10,946 nt of DNA from an uncultured Eubacteriales bacterium (lineage in GTDB: Bacteria > Bacillota > Clostridia > Oscillospirales > Oscillospiraceae): positions 1 through 10,946 of the forward strand of contig CABPXX010000017.1 in assembly GCA_902461475.1 (NCBI GenBank), written 5' to 3'. A program made the position numbers and the translations under genes. The notes beneath the pieces are model-generated. The model did no database searches and had not been told where the DNA came from. It saw nothing but the letters and a program-made list of their open reading frames with translations. This document shows, piece by piece, positions 1-5,671 of the stretch. Every line of letters starts with the position of its first letter. The stretch's first letter is position 1.

Positions 1-1
1 G

Positions 2-379
2 ACCCACTACCTGCCCATCAAGCTGCGAGCCGCCATCATCCCCATTACCAACATCGGCTCCAAGCTGGCCATGCCGCTTATCCTCATTGGCCTGCTGTTC
101 GTCTCGGGAGACCTGGGAGTACAGCTGGCCTATGCGGGCATCGCGTGCTTTGGCCTGTCTACGGTGTTTCAGCTGGTGACCCTGCCCACCGAGTTCAACG
201 CCAGTCACCGGGCCCTGGCCGCCCTGGAGCAAGGCCATCTGCTCAATGAGGAGGAGATGGTGGGAGCCCGCAAGACCCTGTGGGCCGCGGCTATGACCTA
301 TGTGGCCGCTCTGGCCGTGTCCCTGGCCCAGCTGTTCCGGCTGCTGCTCATTGTGGGCGGTCGGCGCAGAAACGATTGA
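2..379 (+). CDS. YugP-family membrane zinc metallopeptidase, C-terminal part (5' truncated by window edge)
   Basis: The open frame runs from base 2 to a TGA at 377-379 and gives 125 visible residues, so the start and the HExxH zinc-binding motif lie upstream of the window. The visible part contains a hydrophobic segment after an 'ITNIGSK' turn, then the 'LPTEFNAS.RAL..L' block, then a last hydrophobic stretch 'WAAAMTYVAALAVSLAQLFRL' style and a basic end (GGRRRND). This order (membrane helix, LPxEFxAS, TYVAA helix, basic tail) is typical of the neutral zinc metallopeptidase_2 / YugP family, usually about 225-235 residues. These are membrane-embedded proteases of Firmicutes whose substrates are not well established. 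The family call comes from recognising these blocks; the catalytic residues cannot be seen here. A terminator follows directly. Confidence 0.85.
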   Translation, partial: THYLPIKLRAAIIPITNIGSKLAMPLILIGLLFVSGDLGVQLAYAGIACFGLSTVFQLVTLPTEFNASHRALAALEQGHLLNEEEMVGARKTLWAAAMTYVAALAVSLAQLFRLLLIVGGRRRND

Positions 380-393
380 GGCCCATGGAAAAT

Positions 394-432
394 AAAAAAA
401 GAAAGACACGCTTTTCAGCGTGTCTTTCTTTT
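394..432. terminator. Bidirectional intrinsic terminator between yugP-like gene and tRNA-Val
   Basis: A perfect 11-bp stem (401-411 pairs with 418-428, GAAAGACACGC) with a 6-nt loop is flanked by seven A on the left (394-400) and five T on the right (429-433). It can therefore end the peptidase transcript rightward and the tRNA transcript leftward. On the minus strand the hairpin starts within a few bases of the tRNA CCA end, leaving almost no 3' trailer before the terminator. Confidence 0.85.
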
Positions 433-509
433 TGGTGGACGATACAGGACTCGAACCTGTGACCCCCTGCACGTCAAGCAGGTGCTCATACCAGCTGAGC
501 TAATCGTCC
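433..509 (-). tRNA. tRNA-Val, anticodon GAC, CCA encoded
   Basis: Read on the minus strand, a full cloverleaf is visible. The acceptor stem GGACGAT (509-503) pairs with ATCGTCC (443-437). The D arm is GCTC/GAGC with an AGCTGGTAT loop. The anticodon stem CCTGC/GCAGG encloses loop TTGACGT, which gives anticodon GAC. The T arm ACAGG-TTCGAGT-CCTGT is canonical. Discriminator A is at 436 and the encoded CCA at 435-433. GAC reads valine GUC/GUU codons. The gene has its own consensus promoter to the right and a terminator at its 3' end, so it is a single-gene transcription unit. Confidence 0.96.
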
Positions 510-531
510 ATTGCTCACGGGAACGAATGCT

Positions 532-560
532 ATTATACATAATACTCCCTTTCTTGTCAA
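532..560 (-). promoter_or_regulatory. Consensus sigma-A promoter for tRNA-Val
   Basis: On the minus strand TTGACA lies at 560-555 and TATAAT at 537-532, separated by exactly 17 bp. Both hexamers match the housekeeping consensus in all positions. The expected transcription start near 525 leaves a leader of about 15 nt before the tRNA 5' end at 509, as expected for a strong stable-RNA promoter. Confidence 0.85.
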
Positions 561-582
561 CACCTTTTTTTCATGTTATACT
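554..582 (+). promoter_or_regulatory. Extended -10 promoter for the SDR gene, sharing its -35 with the tRNA promoter
   Basis: TTGTCA at 554-559 (5 of 6 to consensus), a 17-bp spacer and TATACT at 577-582 preceded by TG at 574-575 form an extended -10 promoter. The expected start near 589 gives a leader of about 20 nt containing the ribosome site before ATG 610. The -35 lies on the same TTGTCAA element that supplies the opposite-strand -35 of the tRNA promoter. Confidence 0.7.
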
Positions 583-609
583 TTTTTTATTCTATCCCGA
601 GGTGATCGT

Positions 610-1341
610 ATGAAATACGCTCTGATAACCGGCGCCTCCGGCGGCATCGGTGCCGCCACCGCCCGCGCCTTCGCCCAGGCCGGGTACGGCGCGGCCATCC
701 ACGCCCACCGCAGCGTGGACAAGCTCCACGCCCTGGCCCAGGAGCTCTCCAACCTCTCCGTGCCCGTGCTGGAGGTGTGCGCCGACCTGTCCGATCCCGT
801 CCAGGCCAAAAGCATGGTTGACAATGTGTTAGAAAAATTTTGTCAACTTGACATTTTGGTTTGTTGCTCTGGCCTGTCCCATGTGGGTCTGGTGACGGAC
901 ATTGACCCTCAGCAGTGGAAAACCCTCTTCGGCGTCAATGTGGACGGCATGCACTACTGCTGCCAGGCCGTACTGCCCCACATGGTCCACCGCAAAGAGG
1001 GGTGCATCCTCACCGTTTCCTCCATGTGGGGCCAGGTGGGGGCCTCCTGTGAGGTGGCCTATTCCGCCACAAAAGGTGCCGTTATTGCCTATACTAAGGC
1101 ACTGGCACAGGAAGTTGGCCCTTCAAACATTCGGGTCAACTGCATTGCCCCCGGCGTCATCGCCACCGAGATGAACGCCCATTTATCCCCCGAGGACATG
1201 GCCGCTCTGGCCGACGAGACCCCCTTGGGCCGCATCGGAACCCCGGAGGAATGCGCCTCCTGTGCCCTATTTTTGGCCTCAGAAGGGGCCTCCTTTGTCA
1301 CCGGTCAGGTGCTGGCTCCCAACGGTGGCCTGGTAATCTAA
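610..1341 (+). CDS. SDR-family oxidoreductase, FabG-like; possibly EF-P 5-aminopentanone reductase (YmfI-type)
   Basis: The 243-residue protein is a classical NAD(P)H short-chain dehydrogenase/reductase. It has the cofactor motif TGASGGIG (residues 7-14), an acidic residue after beta-3 (D59/D62 region), CCSG at 85-88 where FabG has NNAG, N110, S138, and the catalytic YSATK with Y151 and K155. The serine, tyrosine and lysine fall at the same numbers as in E. coli FabG. It ends with the TGQ..PNGG loop. ATG 610 is chosen because GAGGTGAT (599-606) sits just before it; a longer in-frame start at 511 would run through both promoters. The gene is monocistronic and not in a fatty-acid cluster. The 'GASCE.AYSATKGA' block and 'SGLSHVGLVTD' resemble the Firmicute YmfI group that reduces the 5-aminopentanone group on elongation factor P. 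Generic 3-oxoacyl-ACP reductase is the alternative. The fold is certain, the substrate inferred. Confidence 0.88.
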   Translation: MKYALITGASGGIGAATARAFAQAGYGAAIHAHRSVDKLHALAQELSNLSVPVLEVCADLSDPVQAKSMVDNVLEKFCQLDILVCCSGLSHVGLVTDIDPQQWKTLFGVNVDGMHYCCQAVLPHMVHRKEGCILTVSSMWGQVGASCEVAYSATKGAVIAYTKALAQEVGPSNIRVNCIAPGVIATEMNAHLSPEDMAALADETPLGRIGTPEECASCALFLASEGASFVTGQVLAPNGGLVI

Positions 1342-1365
1342 GACATTTTGTCGTCAGTATGCAAC

Positions 1366-1403
1366 ACAATGACCGTCCCACGTGGACGGTCATTGTTTAT
1401 TTT
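1366..1403 (+). terminator. Intrinsic terminator of the SDR gene
   Basis: A perfect 13-bp stem, ACAATGACCGTCC (1366-1378) with GGACGGTCATTGT (1384-1396), closes a 5-nt loop and is followed by a T-rich run TTATTTTA. It starts 24 bases after the SDR stop codon and ends six bases before the -35 of the next promoter. Confidence 0.9.
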
Positions 1404-1407
1404 ATAG

Positions 1408-1444
1408 GTTGACAATCTTGTGGCCCAGGTCTATAATTGTCAAC
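1408..1444 (+). promoter_or_regulatory. Consensus sigma-A promoter of the liv operon, embedded in a 9-bp inverted repeat
   Basis: TTGACA (1409-1414), a 17-bp spacer and TATAAT (1432-1437) match the housekeeping consensus perfectly. The hexamers lie within a perfect inverted repeat, GTTGACAAT (1408-1416) and ATTGTCAAC (1436-1444). The left arm covers the -35 and the right arm runs from the end of the -10 to the expected start near 1444. The promoter call is strong; the repeat acting as a repressor operator is inference from its position. Confidence 0.85.
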
Positions 1445-1448
1445 AATC

Positions 1449-1482
1449 TTACCGATTCTCTTGCAGCGTGTTAAATCGGTAA
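1449..1482 (+). promoter_or_regulatory. Leader hairpin of the liv operon
   Basis: A perfect 9-bp inverted repeat TTACCGATT (1449-1457) / AATCGGTAA (1474-1482) with a 16-nt loop fills most of the short 5' leader. Its 3' arm ends three bases before the ribosome site GGGAGG (1486-1491). No T tract follows, so it is not an intrinsic terminator. It could affect mRNA stability or ribosome access, or act as a DNA operator. Confidence 0.5.
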
Positions 1483-1485
1483 AAT

Positions 1486-1491
1486 GGGAGG
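1486..1491 (+). promoter_or_regulatory. Ribosome binding site deciding the binding-protein start
   Basis: GGGAGG ends eight bases before ATG 1500. This fixes the start of the lipoprotein gene there rather than at upstream in-frame TTG/ATT-type codons, which lie in or before the promoter -10. Confidence 0.8.
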
Positions 1492-1499
1492 TTGTTACA

Positions 1500-2669
1500 A
1501 TGAAAAAGAAGCAGATTGCAGCGATGCTCATGGCAGGCGCCATGTGTATGGGTATGCTGGCCGGCTGCGGCAACAAGGAAAATACAGGCAGCAGCGACTC
1601 CAACGTGTTCACCGTGGGTGTGGTGGGCCCCCTCACTGGAGACGCCGCTATTTACGGTACCAACGTGGTCAACGCCGCTCAGATTGCTGTGGATGAGATC
1701 AACGCCCTGGGCGGTGACATCCAGTTCCAGCTCATCTCCGCCGACGACGTCAACGACCCCGAGACCTCGGTGAACGCCTATAACCAGCTGATGGACAAGG
1801 GCATGCAGATGCTGGTGGGCACTGTCACCTCCAAGCCCGCCCTGTCCGTGTCTCCTCTGTCCAATGAGGACCGGGTGTTTACCCTCACCCCCTCCGCCTC
1901 CGGTGATGACGTCATTGAGGGCGGCGACAACACCTATCAGGTGTGCTTCACCGACTCCAACCAGGGCAGCCGCTCCGCTCAGTACATCGACGAGCACTTT
2001 GACGACGCCAAGATCGCCATCATCTATAAAAATGACGATCCCTATTCCCAGGGCATCCGGGACACCTTCGCCGCCGAGGCCAAGACCCGCGGCATGGACG
2101 TGGTCTATGAGGGCACCTTCGACAGCTCCAGCCAGACCGACTTCAACGTGCAGCTCACCGGCGCTCAGTCCGCTGGAGCCGACCTGCTGTTCCTGCCCAT
2201 CTACTACACCCCTGCCTCCGTCATTCTGACCCAGGCCAACGCCATGGGCTACGCCCCCACCTTCTTCGGTGTGGACGGCATGGACGGCATTCTCACCGCT
2301 GACGGCTTCGATGCCTCTTTGGCCGAGGGCGTGTATCTGCTGACTCCCTTCTCCGCTGACGCCCAGGACGAGGCCACCCAGAACTTCGTGGCCGAGTACA
2401 AAGAGCGTCACAACGGCGAGACCCCCAACCAGTTTGCCGCCGACGCCTATGACGCCGTGTACATCCTCTATGAAGCCATTAAGGCCTCCGGTGTCACCCC
2501 CGACATGTCCAACGAGGAAATCTGCGACGGCCTCATCCAGGCCATGGGCGATCTGTCTGTGGTGGGTCTGACCAGCGCCGGGTCTGAGATGACTTGGGAC
2601 GACAACGGCGCCGTGTCCAAGGACCCCGCCGCCGTCATCATCAAGGACGGCACCTACGTCACTCCCTGA
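1500..2669 (+). CDS. LIV-type ABC importer substrate-binding lipoprotein
   Basis: The 389-residue protein begins with a lipoprotein signal peptide: KKK, a hydrophobic stretch, then lipobox LAGC with the acylated cysteine at residue 23, followed by a Ser/Gly-rich linker. The mature part opens with 'VGVVGPLTGDAAIYG', the hallmark beta-1/loop of the Peripla_BP_6 (LivJ/LivK, leucine-isoleucine-valine/HAAT) family. The block 'LVGTVTSKPALSVSP' and a closing 'F.A.AYDAVYIL' region also fit the family. It should sit on the outer face of the membrane and deliver ligand to LivH/LivM. It is the first gene of the operon, directly behind the consensus promoter, as expected for the component needed in excess. 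The family also binds other amino acids, amides and urea, so branched-chain amino acids as ligand is a default inference. Confidence 0.93.
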   Translation: MKKKQIAAMLMAGAMCMGMLAGCGNKENTGSSDSNVFTVGVVGPLTGDAAIYGTNVVNAAQIAVDEINALGGDIQFQLISADDVNDPETSVNAYNQLMDKGMQMLVGTVTSKPALSVSPLSNEDRVFTLTPSASGDDVIEGGDNTYQVCFTDSNQGSRSAQYIDEHFDDAKIAIIYKNDDPYSQGIRDTFAAEAKTRGMDVVYEGTFDSSSQTDFNVQLTGAQSAGADLLFLPIYYTPASVILTQANAMGYAPTFFGVDGMDGILTADGFDASLAEGVYLLTPFSADAQDEATQNFVAEYKERHNGETPNQFAADAYDAVYILYEAIKASGVTPDMSNEEICDGLIQAMGDLSVVGLTSAGSEMTWDDNGAVSKDPAAVIIKDGTYVTP

Positions 2670-2703
2670 CCCAACCATCCAATCCGAATAACATCACAGG
2701 GCA

Positions 2704-2780
2704 GGCTGCCGGGCGCCGGCAGCCACTCTGTATTTCTATCCCAGAAGCCGGCACGGAACCCCTTCCGTTCTGGCTCCTGG
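2704..2780 (+). promoter_or_regulatory. Two intercistronic hairpins between the binding-protein and livH genes
   Basis: The 143-base gap between the binding-protein stop and livH contains two hairpins. The first is a perfect GC-rich 9-bp stem, GGCTGCCGG (2704-2712) / CCGGCAGCC (2716-2724). The second is a longer imperfect stem, roughly CCAGAAGCC (2741-2749) with GGCTCCTGG (2772-2780), with ACGGAA-CCCC-TTCCGT at its tip (2753-2768). Neither has a T tract, so full termination is unlikely. Such structures commonly block 3' exonucleases and keep the binding-protein mRNA more abundant than the permease part; that role here is inference. Confidence 0.6.
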
Positions 2781-2812
2781 AATAGAGGAGAAAAAGAGAG
2801 GATCGAGAGCTT

Positions 2813-3733
2813 ATGGAATTTCTATCATACCTGATCACCGGTATCAGTCTGGGCAGCATCTACGCCATCATCGCCCTGGGCTATACCATGGTGTATGGCA
2901 TCGCCAAGATGCTCAACTTCGCCCACGGCGACGTCATCATGGTAGGCGGCTATGTGGCCTTCTACTCCATGACCTATGCCAGCGGCTCCCTGTTGGGGGA
3001 TTCTCCCTCGGCGGTGGCCACCGGGCTGTCCACGCTGGTATGCGTGCTGCTGGCCATGGCCGTGTGCACCGTGCTGGGCATTGTCATTGAGGGCCTGGCC
3101 TATCGCCCTCTGCGAGAGGCGGGTAGCTTGGCGGTGCTCATCACCGCCATCGGCGTGAGCTACTTTTTACAAAACGCCGCCCAGCTGCTCTTCGGGGCCA
3201 ACCCCAAGAACTTCACCCCCGTCATCAGCGGACAGCTGACCTTGTTCGGCGGCCAGCTGCGCATCTCCTATGTGGCTCTGCTCACCGTAGTCGCCTGTAT
3301 CATCATCATGGTGTGTCTGACCCTGTTTACCAACCGCAGCAAGATGGGTAAAGCCATGCGGGCCTGCTCCGAGGACAAGGGCGCGGCTCAGCTCATGGGC
3401 ATCCACGTCAACCGCACCATCTCCATGACCTTTGCCATTGGCTCCGCTCTGGCCGCCATCGCGGGCGTGCTGCTGTGCTCCTACTCCCCGGTGCTGCTGC
3501 CCACCACCGGCTCCATGCCCGGCATCAAAGCCTTTCCCGCCGCCGTGTTCGGCGGCATCGGCTCCATCCCCGGGGCCTTCCTGGGCGGCATCCTGTTGGG
3601 CATCATCGAGTCCATGGCCCAGGCGTACATCTCCACCCAGCTGTCCAACGCCATCCTCTTCGCCGTGCTCATTGTGGTGCTGCTGGTGAAGCCCTCCGGT
3701 CTGCTGGGCAAGTACGTGCCTGAGAAAGTGTGA
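2813..3733 (+). CDS. livH: LIV-type ABC importer permease LivH
   Basis: This 306-residue, very hydrophobic protein starts with 'GISLGSIYAIIALGYTMVYG', then 'NFAHGDVIMVGGYVAF' (residues 35-50), both diagnostic of LivH. The cytoplasmic coupling loop 'GKAMRACSEDKGAAQLMGI' (about 179-197) leads into a helix with 'AAIAGVLL', and 'GGIGSIPGAFLGGILLGIIE' is near the C-terminus. It is one of the two transmembrane subunits of the importer, pairing with LivM. AGAGAGGA at 2795-2802 precedes ATG 2813 with suitable spacing. Length and motifs are normal for the family. The stop codon overlaps the ribosome site of livM, so the two are probably translationally coupled. Confidence 0.95.
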   Translation: MEFLSYLITGISLGSIYAIIALGYTMVYGIAKMLNFAHGDVIMVGGYVAFYSMTYASGSLLGDSPSAVATGLSTLVCVLLAMAVCTVLGIVIEGLAYRPLREAGSLAVLITAIGVSYFLQNAAQLLFGANPKNFTPVISGQLTLFGGQLRISYVALLTVVACIIIMVCLTLFTNRSKMGKAMRACSEDKGAAQLMGIHVNRTISMTFAIGSALAAIAGVLLCSYSPVLLPTTGSMPGIKAFPAAVFGGIGSIPGAFLGGILLGIIESMAQAYISTQLSNAILFAVLIVVLLVKPSGLLGKYVPEKV

Positions 3734-3738
3734 GGTGG
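3733..3738 (+). promoter_or_regulatory. Ribosome binding site deciding the livM start
   Basis: AGGTGG overlaps the last base of the livH stop and lies five bases before ATG 3744. A possible GTG start at 3735 falls inside this element, so ATG 3744 is the better start. Confidence 0.6.
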
Positions 3739-3743
3739 CGGAT

Positions 3744-4823
3744 ATGAAAAACTACTTCAAAAACATGAAAACTATCACCAAGGTGGACTACGCCACCTAT
3801 CTGGGTGTCATCGCCGCCTTTGTGATCGTGACCCTGCTCCAGTCCGCTGGAATGCTCACCCGCTCCATGACCGGTATGCTGGTCCCCATCTGCTGCTACA
3901 TCTGTATGGCGGTGTCTCTGAACCTCACCGTAGGCATTCTGGGCGAGCTGTCCCTGGGCCATGCCGGTTTTATGAGTGTGGGCGCTTTCTCCGGCGTCAT
4001 CGTGTCCATGAGCCTCCAGAGCTCTGTGCCCAATGAGCTGGTCCGGTTGGTGCTGGCCCTGGTGGTGGGCGCCATTCTGGCCGCTGTGGTTGGCTTTGTG
4101 GTGGGTATCCCGGTGCTGCGTCTCCGGGGCGACTACCTGGCCATTGTCACCCTGGCCTTCGGCGAGATCATCAAGGGCATCATCAACTGCCTGCTGGTGG
4201 GCTGGGATGAAAACGGGCTCCATATCGCCCTGAACATCGACGGCACCAAGACCATAGACAGCCTGCACCTGGAGGAAGGCGCCATTCAGATCATCAAAGG
4301 CGCCCAGGGTGCCGCCGGCAACCACCGCATTGCCACCTTTACCGCCGGGTTTGTGCTGGTGATGATCACCCTCATCATCGTGCTCAACCTGGTGCGCAGC
4401 CGCACCGGACGGGCGGTCATGGCCATCCGGGACAACCGCATTGCCGCCGAGAGCGTGGGCATCAACGTCACCAAATACAAGCTCATCGCCTTTGTCACCT
4501 CGGCCGCCCTGGCGGGTGCCGCTGGCGCTCTGTTCGGCCTGAACTACTCCAGCGTCAGCGCCGACCAGTTCGACTTCAACACCTCCATCCTGGTTCTGGT
4601 GTACGTGGTGCTGGGTGGCCTGGGCAACATCTGGGGTTCCATCATCGCCACGGTGGTGCTGTACGTCCTGCCCGAGGCCCTGCGTGAATTCTCCGACTAC
4701 CGCATGCTGGCCTACGCCGTGGTTCTCATTCTGGTGATGCTGGCCACCAACAACGAGCGCTTCAAGGCGGCTTTGAGCCGTGTGATTCCCAAGAGAAGAA
4801 AGGGGGCCGCCATCAATGGCTAA
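3744..4823 (+). CDS. livM: LIV-type ABC importer permease LivM
   Basis: The 359-residue membrane protein carries the LivM blocks 'LNLTVGILGELSLGHAGFMSVGAFSG', 'PVLRLRGDYLAIVTLAFGEI', the coupling loop 'TGRAVMAIRDNRIAAESVGI' (from about residue 221), and 'LVYVVLGGLGNIWGSIIATVVLYVLPE' near the end. It forms the translocation pore together with LivH. Between the GEI helix and the next helix, residues about 153-196 form a polar loop where many homologues have a short TNGPxGI-type loop. The start is placed at ATG 3744 rather than GTG 3735 because of the ribosome site. The gene overlaps livG by 8 bases (ATG 4816, stop 4821-4823), consistent with coupled translation. Confidence 0.95.
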   Translation: MKNYFKNMKTITKVDYATYLGVIAAFVIVTLLQSAGMLTRSMTGMLVPICCYICMAVSLNLTVGILGELSLGHAGFMSVGAFSGVIVSMSLQSSVPNELVRLVLALVVGAILAAVVGFVVGIPVLRLRGDYLAIVTLAFGEIIKGIINCLLVGWDENGLHIALNIDGTKTIDSLHLEEGAIQIIKGAQGAAGNHRIATFTAGFVLVMITLIIVLNLVRSRTGRAVMAIRDNRIAAESVGINVTKYKLIAFVTSAALAGAAGALFGLNYSSVSADQFDFNTSILVLVYVVLGGLGNIWGSIIATVVLYVLPEALREFSDYRMLAYAVVLILVMLATNNERFKAALSRVIPKRRKGAAING

Positions 4824-5667
4824 GAAGGTATTTGAAAAAGGGAAAATGGTCCCCGTCCCCAGCCACTCCATCATCCCCGAGCGTGACTTGTACAAGTCCC
4901 CCATTCTGGAGTGCAGCCACTTGGGCATCGACTTCGGCGGTCTGGCGGCGGTGAAGGACTTCAACATCACCGTGGGCCGCACCGAGATTGCCGGACTCAT
5001 TGGCCCCAACGGTGCCGGTAAGACCACCGTGTTCAACCTGCTTACCAAGGTCTACCACCCCACCCGGGGCACCATCCTGGTGGACGGCATGGACACCGCC
5101 GGAAAAACTCCCGCCCAGGTCAACCGCATGGGCATCGCCCGTACCTTCCAGAACATCCGGCTGTTTAACAACCTGTCCGTGGAGGACAACGTGAAGATCG
5201 GCCTCCACAACCAGACCAGATACAATGCCCTGTCCGGCATTCTCCGCCTACCCAATTACTGGAAGCAGGAGAAAATGGCCCACGAGAGCGCCATGGAACT
5301 GCTGTCCATCTTCGACATGCAGGATCTGGCGGGTCACAAGGCCGGTTCCCTCCCCTACGGCGCCCAGCGTCGGCTGGAGATCGTCCGAGCCCTGGCCACC
5401 AACCCCTCCCTGCTGCTGCTGGACGAACCGGCGGCGGGTATGAACCCCTCCGAGACGGTGGAGCTGATGGAAAACATCGTGAAAATCCGCGACACCTTCC
5501 ACATCGCCATCATGCTCATTGAGCACGACATGAACCTGGTTATGGGTATCTGCGAGGGCATCTGCGTGCTCAACTTCGGCCAGATCATCGCCAAGGGCAC
5601 CGCCGAGGAGATTCAGAACAACCCGGTGGTCATCGAGGCCTATCTGGGCAAACAGAAGGAGGGCTAA
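4816..5667 (+). CDS. livG: LIV-type ABC importer ATPase LivG
   Basis: This 283-residue nucleotide-binding subunit has Walker A GPNGAGKTT (residues 63-71), Q-loop 'ARTFQNIRLF', the LivG-type signature region 'LPYGAQRRLEI', Walker B 'LLLLDEPAAGMNP', and an 'IEHDM' H-loop. The C-terminal 'G.GTAEEIQNNPVVIEAYLG' is typical of LivG. All catalytic elements look intact. It couples ATP hydrolysis to transport on the cytoplasmic face, normally as a heterodimer with LivF. The first 28 or so residues, before the 'LECSHLGIDFGGL' strand, exceed the common LivG start. ATG 4816 is preferred because AGAAAGGGGG lies 9 bases upstream, although ATG at residue 11 has a weaker AAAGGG before it. Confidence 0.95.
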   Translation: MAKKVFEKGKMVPVPSHSIIPERDLYKSPILECSHLGIDFGGLAAVKDFNITVGRTEIAGLIGPNGAGKTTVFNLLTKVYHPTRGTILVDGMDTAGKTPAQVNRMGIARTFQNIRLFNNLSVEDNVKIGLHNQTRYNALSGILRLPNYWKQEKMAHESAMELLSIFDMQDLAGHKAGSLPYGAQRRLEIVRALATNPSLLLLDEPAAGMNPSETVELMENIVKIRDTFHIAIMLIEHDMNLVMGICEGICVLNFGQIIAKGTAEEIQNNPVVIEAYLGKQKEG

Positions 5668-5671
5668 GACC

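Noticed and set aside
817..870. Internal promoter in the SDR gene at the TTGACA words
   Set aside because: Neither TTGACA (818 or 848) has a TATAAT-like hexamer 16-18 bp downstream.
1415..1443. A mirror-image minus-strand promoter using the right arm of the liv inverted repeat
   Set aside because: With TTGACA at 1443-1438 on the minus strand and a 17-bp spacer, the -10 would be CAAGAT, which is too poor.
1444..1499. T-box or riboswitch controlling the liv operon
   Set aside because: The leader is only about 56 bases with one simple hairpin; no T-box sequence, specifier loop or terminator/antiterminator pair is present.
1449..5048. Long minus-strand open frames opposite the liv binding-protein and livM genes
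   Set aside because: Composition is low-complexity (H/G/V/Q-rich), with no ribosome sites, and they are fully covered by well-recognised plus-strand genes.
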